From: Acidobacteriota bacterium
GTDB lineage: Bacteria > Acidobacteriota > Terriglobia > Terriglobales > Acidobacteriaceae
Reading direction: 5' to 3'
DNA: 5,746 bases
NCBI GenBank assembly: GCA_021780095.1
Contig: JAJXZK010000383.1
Coordinates: 1-5,746, forward strand
Position 1 is the stretch's first letter. Every line of letters begins with the position of its first letter. Below are positions 5,374 to 5,746 of the stretch, one piece after another. A program made the position numbers and the translations under genes. The notes beneath the pieces were generated by a model. The model did no database searches. It was not told where the DNA came from and was given only the letters and a program-made list of their open reading frames with translations.

Positions 5374-5746
5374 ATGCGCAAAAGAGGCATTTTATCAGCG
5401 GCGGCATTAGGTGCCGTACTGCTTGTTTTTTCAATAATCAGTCAATCGGCGTGGAGCCAGACCGTAACCGCAGCCATCGTCGGTACCATAACGGATCCGG
5501 CCGGCGCAGCTGTGTCCGGAGCTACGATCACAGCCAAATCAGTAGAGCGCGGCACCACCTATACTGCGGTGACAAATAATTCGGGCCTGTATCGAATTTC
5601 ATCGGTTCCAGTAGGCACCTATACTCTTACGGTTGACAAGAGCGGATTTTCGACGGCCGCGCGCGAGCCGTTTGTCTTGACAGTGGATCAAGTGGCCCGT
5701 ATCGATGTCGCCCTCAGTCTCGGAAAGCAGACCCAGACCGTACAAG
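5374..5746 (+). CDS. TonB-dependent-receptor-like protein, N-terminus (3' end outside window)
   Basis: The frame is open from ATG 5374 to the window edge, giving 124 residues. MRKRG and a hydrophobic core (about residues 8-23) form a clear signal peptide, with a likely cleavage after Ala-Trp-Ser at residue 28. Residues about 33-115 are a carboxypeptidase-regulatory-like/CnaB-type beta-sandwich, with VGTITDPAGAAVSGATITAK (36-55), NNSGLYRISSVPVGTYTLTV (68-87) and a final run ending VDQVARIDVALSLG. This signal-plus-beta-domain arrangement opens the Oar-like outer-membrane TonB-dependent receptors, usually around 1,000 residues or more, that are numerous in Acidobacteriota. The plug and barrel lie outside the window, so a secreted carboxypeptidase-regulatory-domain protein of another kind is not excluded. 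The substrate is unknown; uptake of oligosaccharides or other large nutrients would suit the neighbouring sugar enzymes but is inference. A separate promoter just upstream suggests its own regulation. Confidence 0.85.
   Translation, partial: MRKRGILSAAALGAVLLVFSIISQSAWSQTVTAAIVGTITDPAGAAVSGATITAKSVERGTTYTAVTNNSGLYRISSVPVGTYTLTVDKSGFSTAAREPFVLTVDQVARIDVALSLGKQTQTVQ

Noticed and set aside
5105..5410. 101-codon open frame on the + strand before the receptor gene
   Set aside because: It begins at a non-ATG codon without a ribosome site and runs out of frame into the receptor gene, whose signal peptide and Shine-Dalgarno are convincing.

Overview
The window looks like chromosomal DNA from a Gram-negative heterotroph, and Acidobacteriota is my best guess. 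The strongest clue is the gene running off the right edge. It has a signal peptide followed at once by a carboxypeptidase-regulatory-like (CnaB-type) domain, which is how the large Oar-like TonB-dependent receptors abundant in that phylum begin. The AsmA-like protein also implies an outer membrane. The taxonomic assignment is inference; no rRNA or phylogenetic marker is present. All five supported genes are on the + strand, and I see no mobile element, CRISPR array, tRNA or rRNA.

Left part (1-2917): a sugar/polyol oxidation block. The C-terminal half of a GMC-family flavoprotein dehydrogenase (1-885, cut at the left edge) overlaps by ATGA with a membrane-anchored cytochrome c carrying nine CXXCH motifs (882-1970). 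The first haem motif is CXXCHXM, as in quinone-interacting NrfH/NapC-type cytochromes. After a 182-base gap comes a close KduD homologue (2153-2917), an NAD(H)-dependent short-chain dehydrogenase of uronate/ketodeoxygluconate catabolism. The simplest reading is that the flavoprotein oxidises a sugar-like substrate and passes electrons through the multihaem cytochrome to the quinone pool or another acceptor, while the SDR works on a related sugar acid in the cytoplasm.

Middle part (3193-4839): a 548-residue AsmA-family protein with an N-terminal membrane anchor, probably periplasmic and concerned with the envelope. It has its own strong Shine-Dalgarno and no obvious functional link to the genes before it.

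Right part (4840-5746): a 534-base noncoding stretch, then the start of the TonB-dependent-receptor-like gene (5374 onward). The noncoding stretch is the most structured DNA in the window. It holds a weak terminator-like hairpin, three nearly contiguous perfect inverted repeats (4951-5012), a tandem 9-mer repeat, a compound GATAC/GTATC repeat, and a sigma70-like promoter whose -35 box lies in an inverted repeat. It is also AT-richer (about 42% G+C by hand count over 5041-5340) than the flanking genes.
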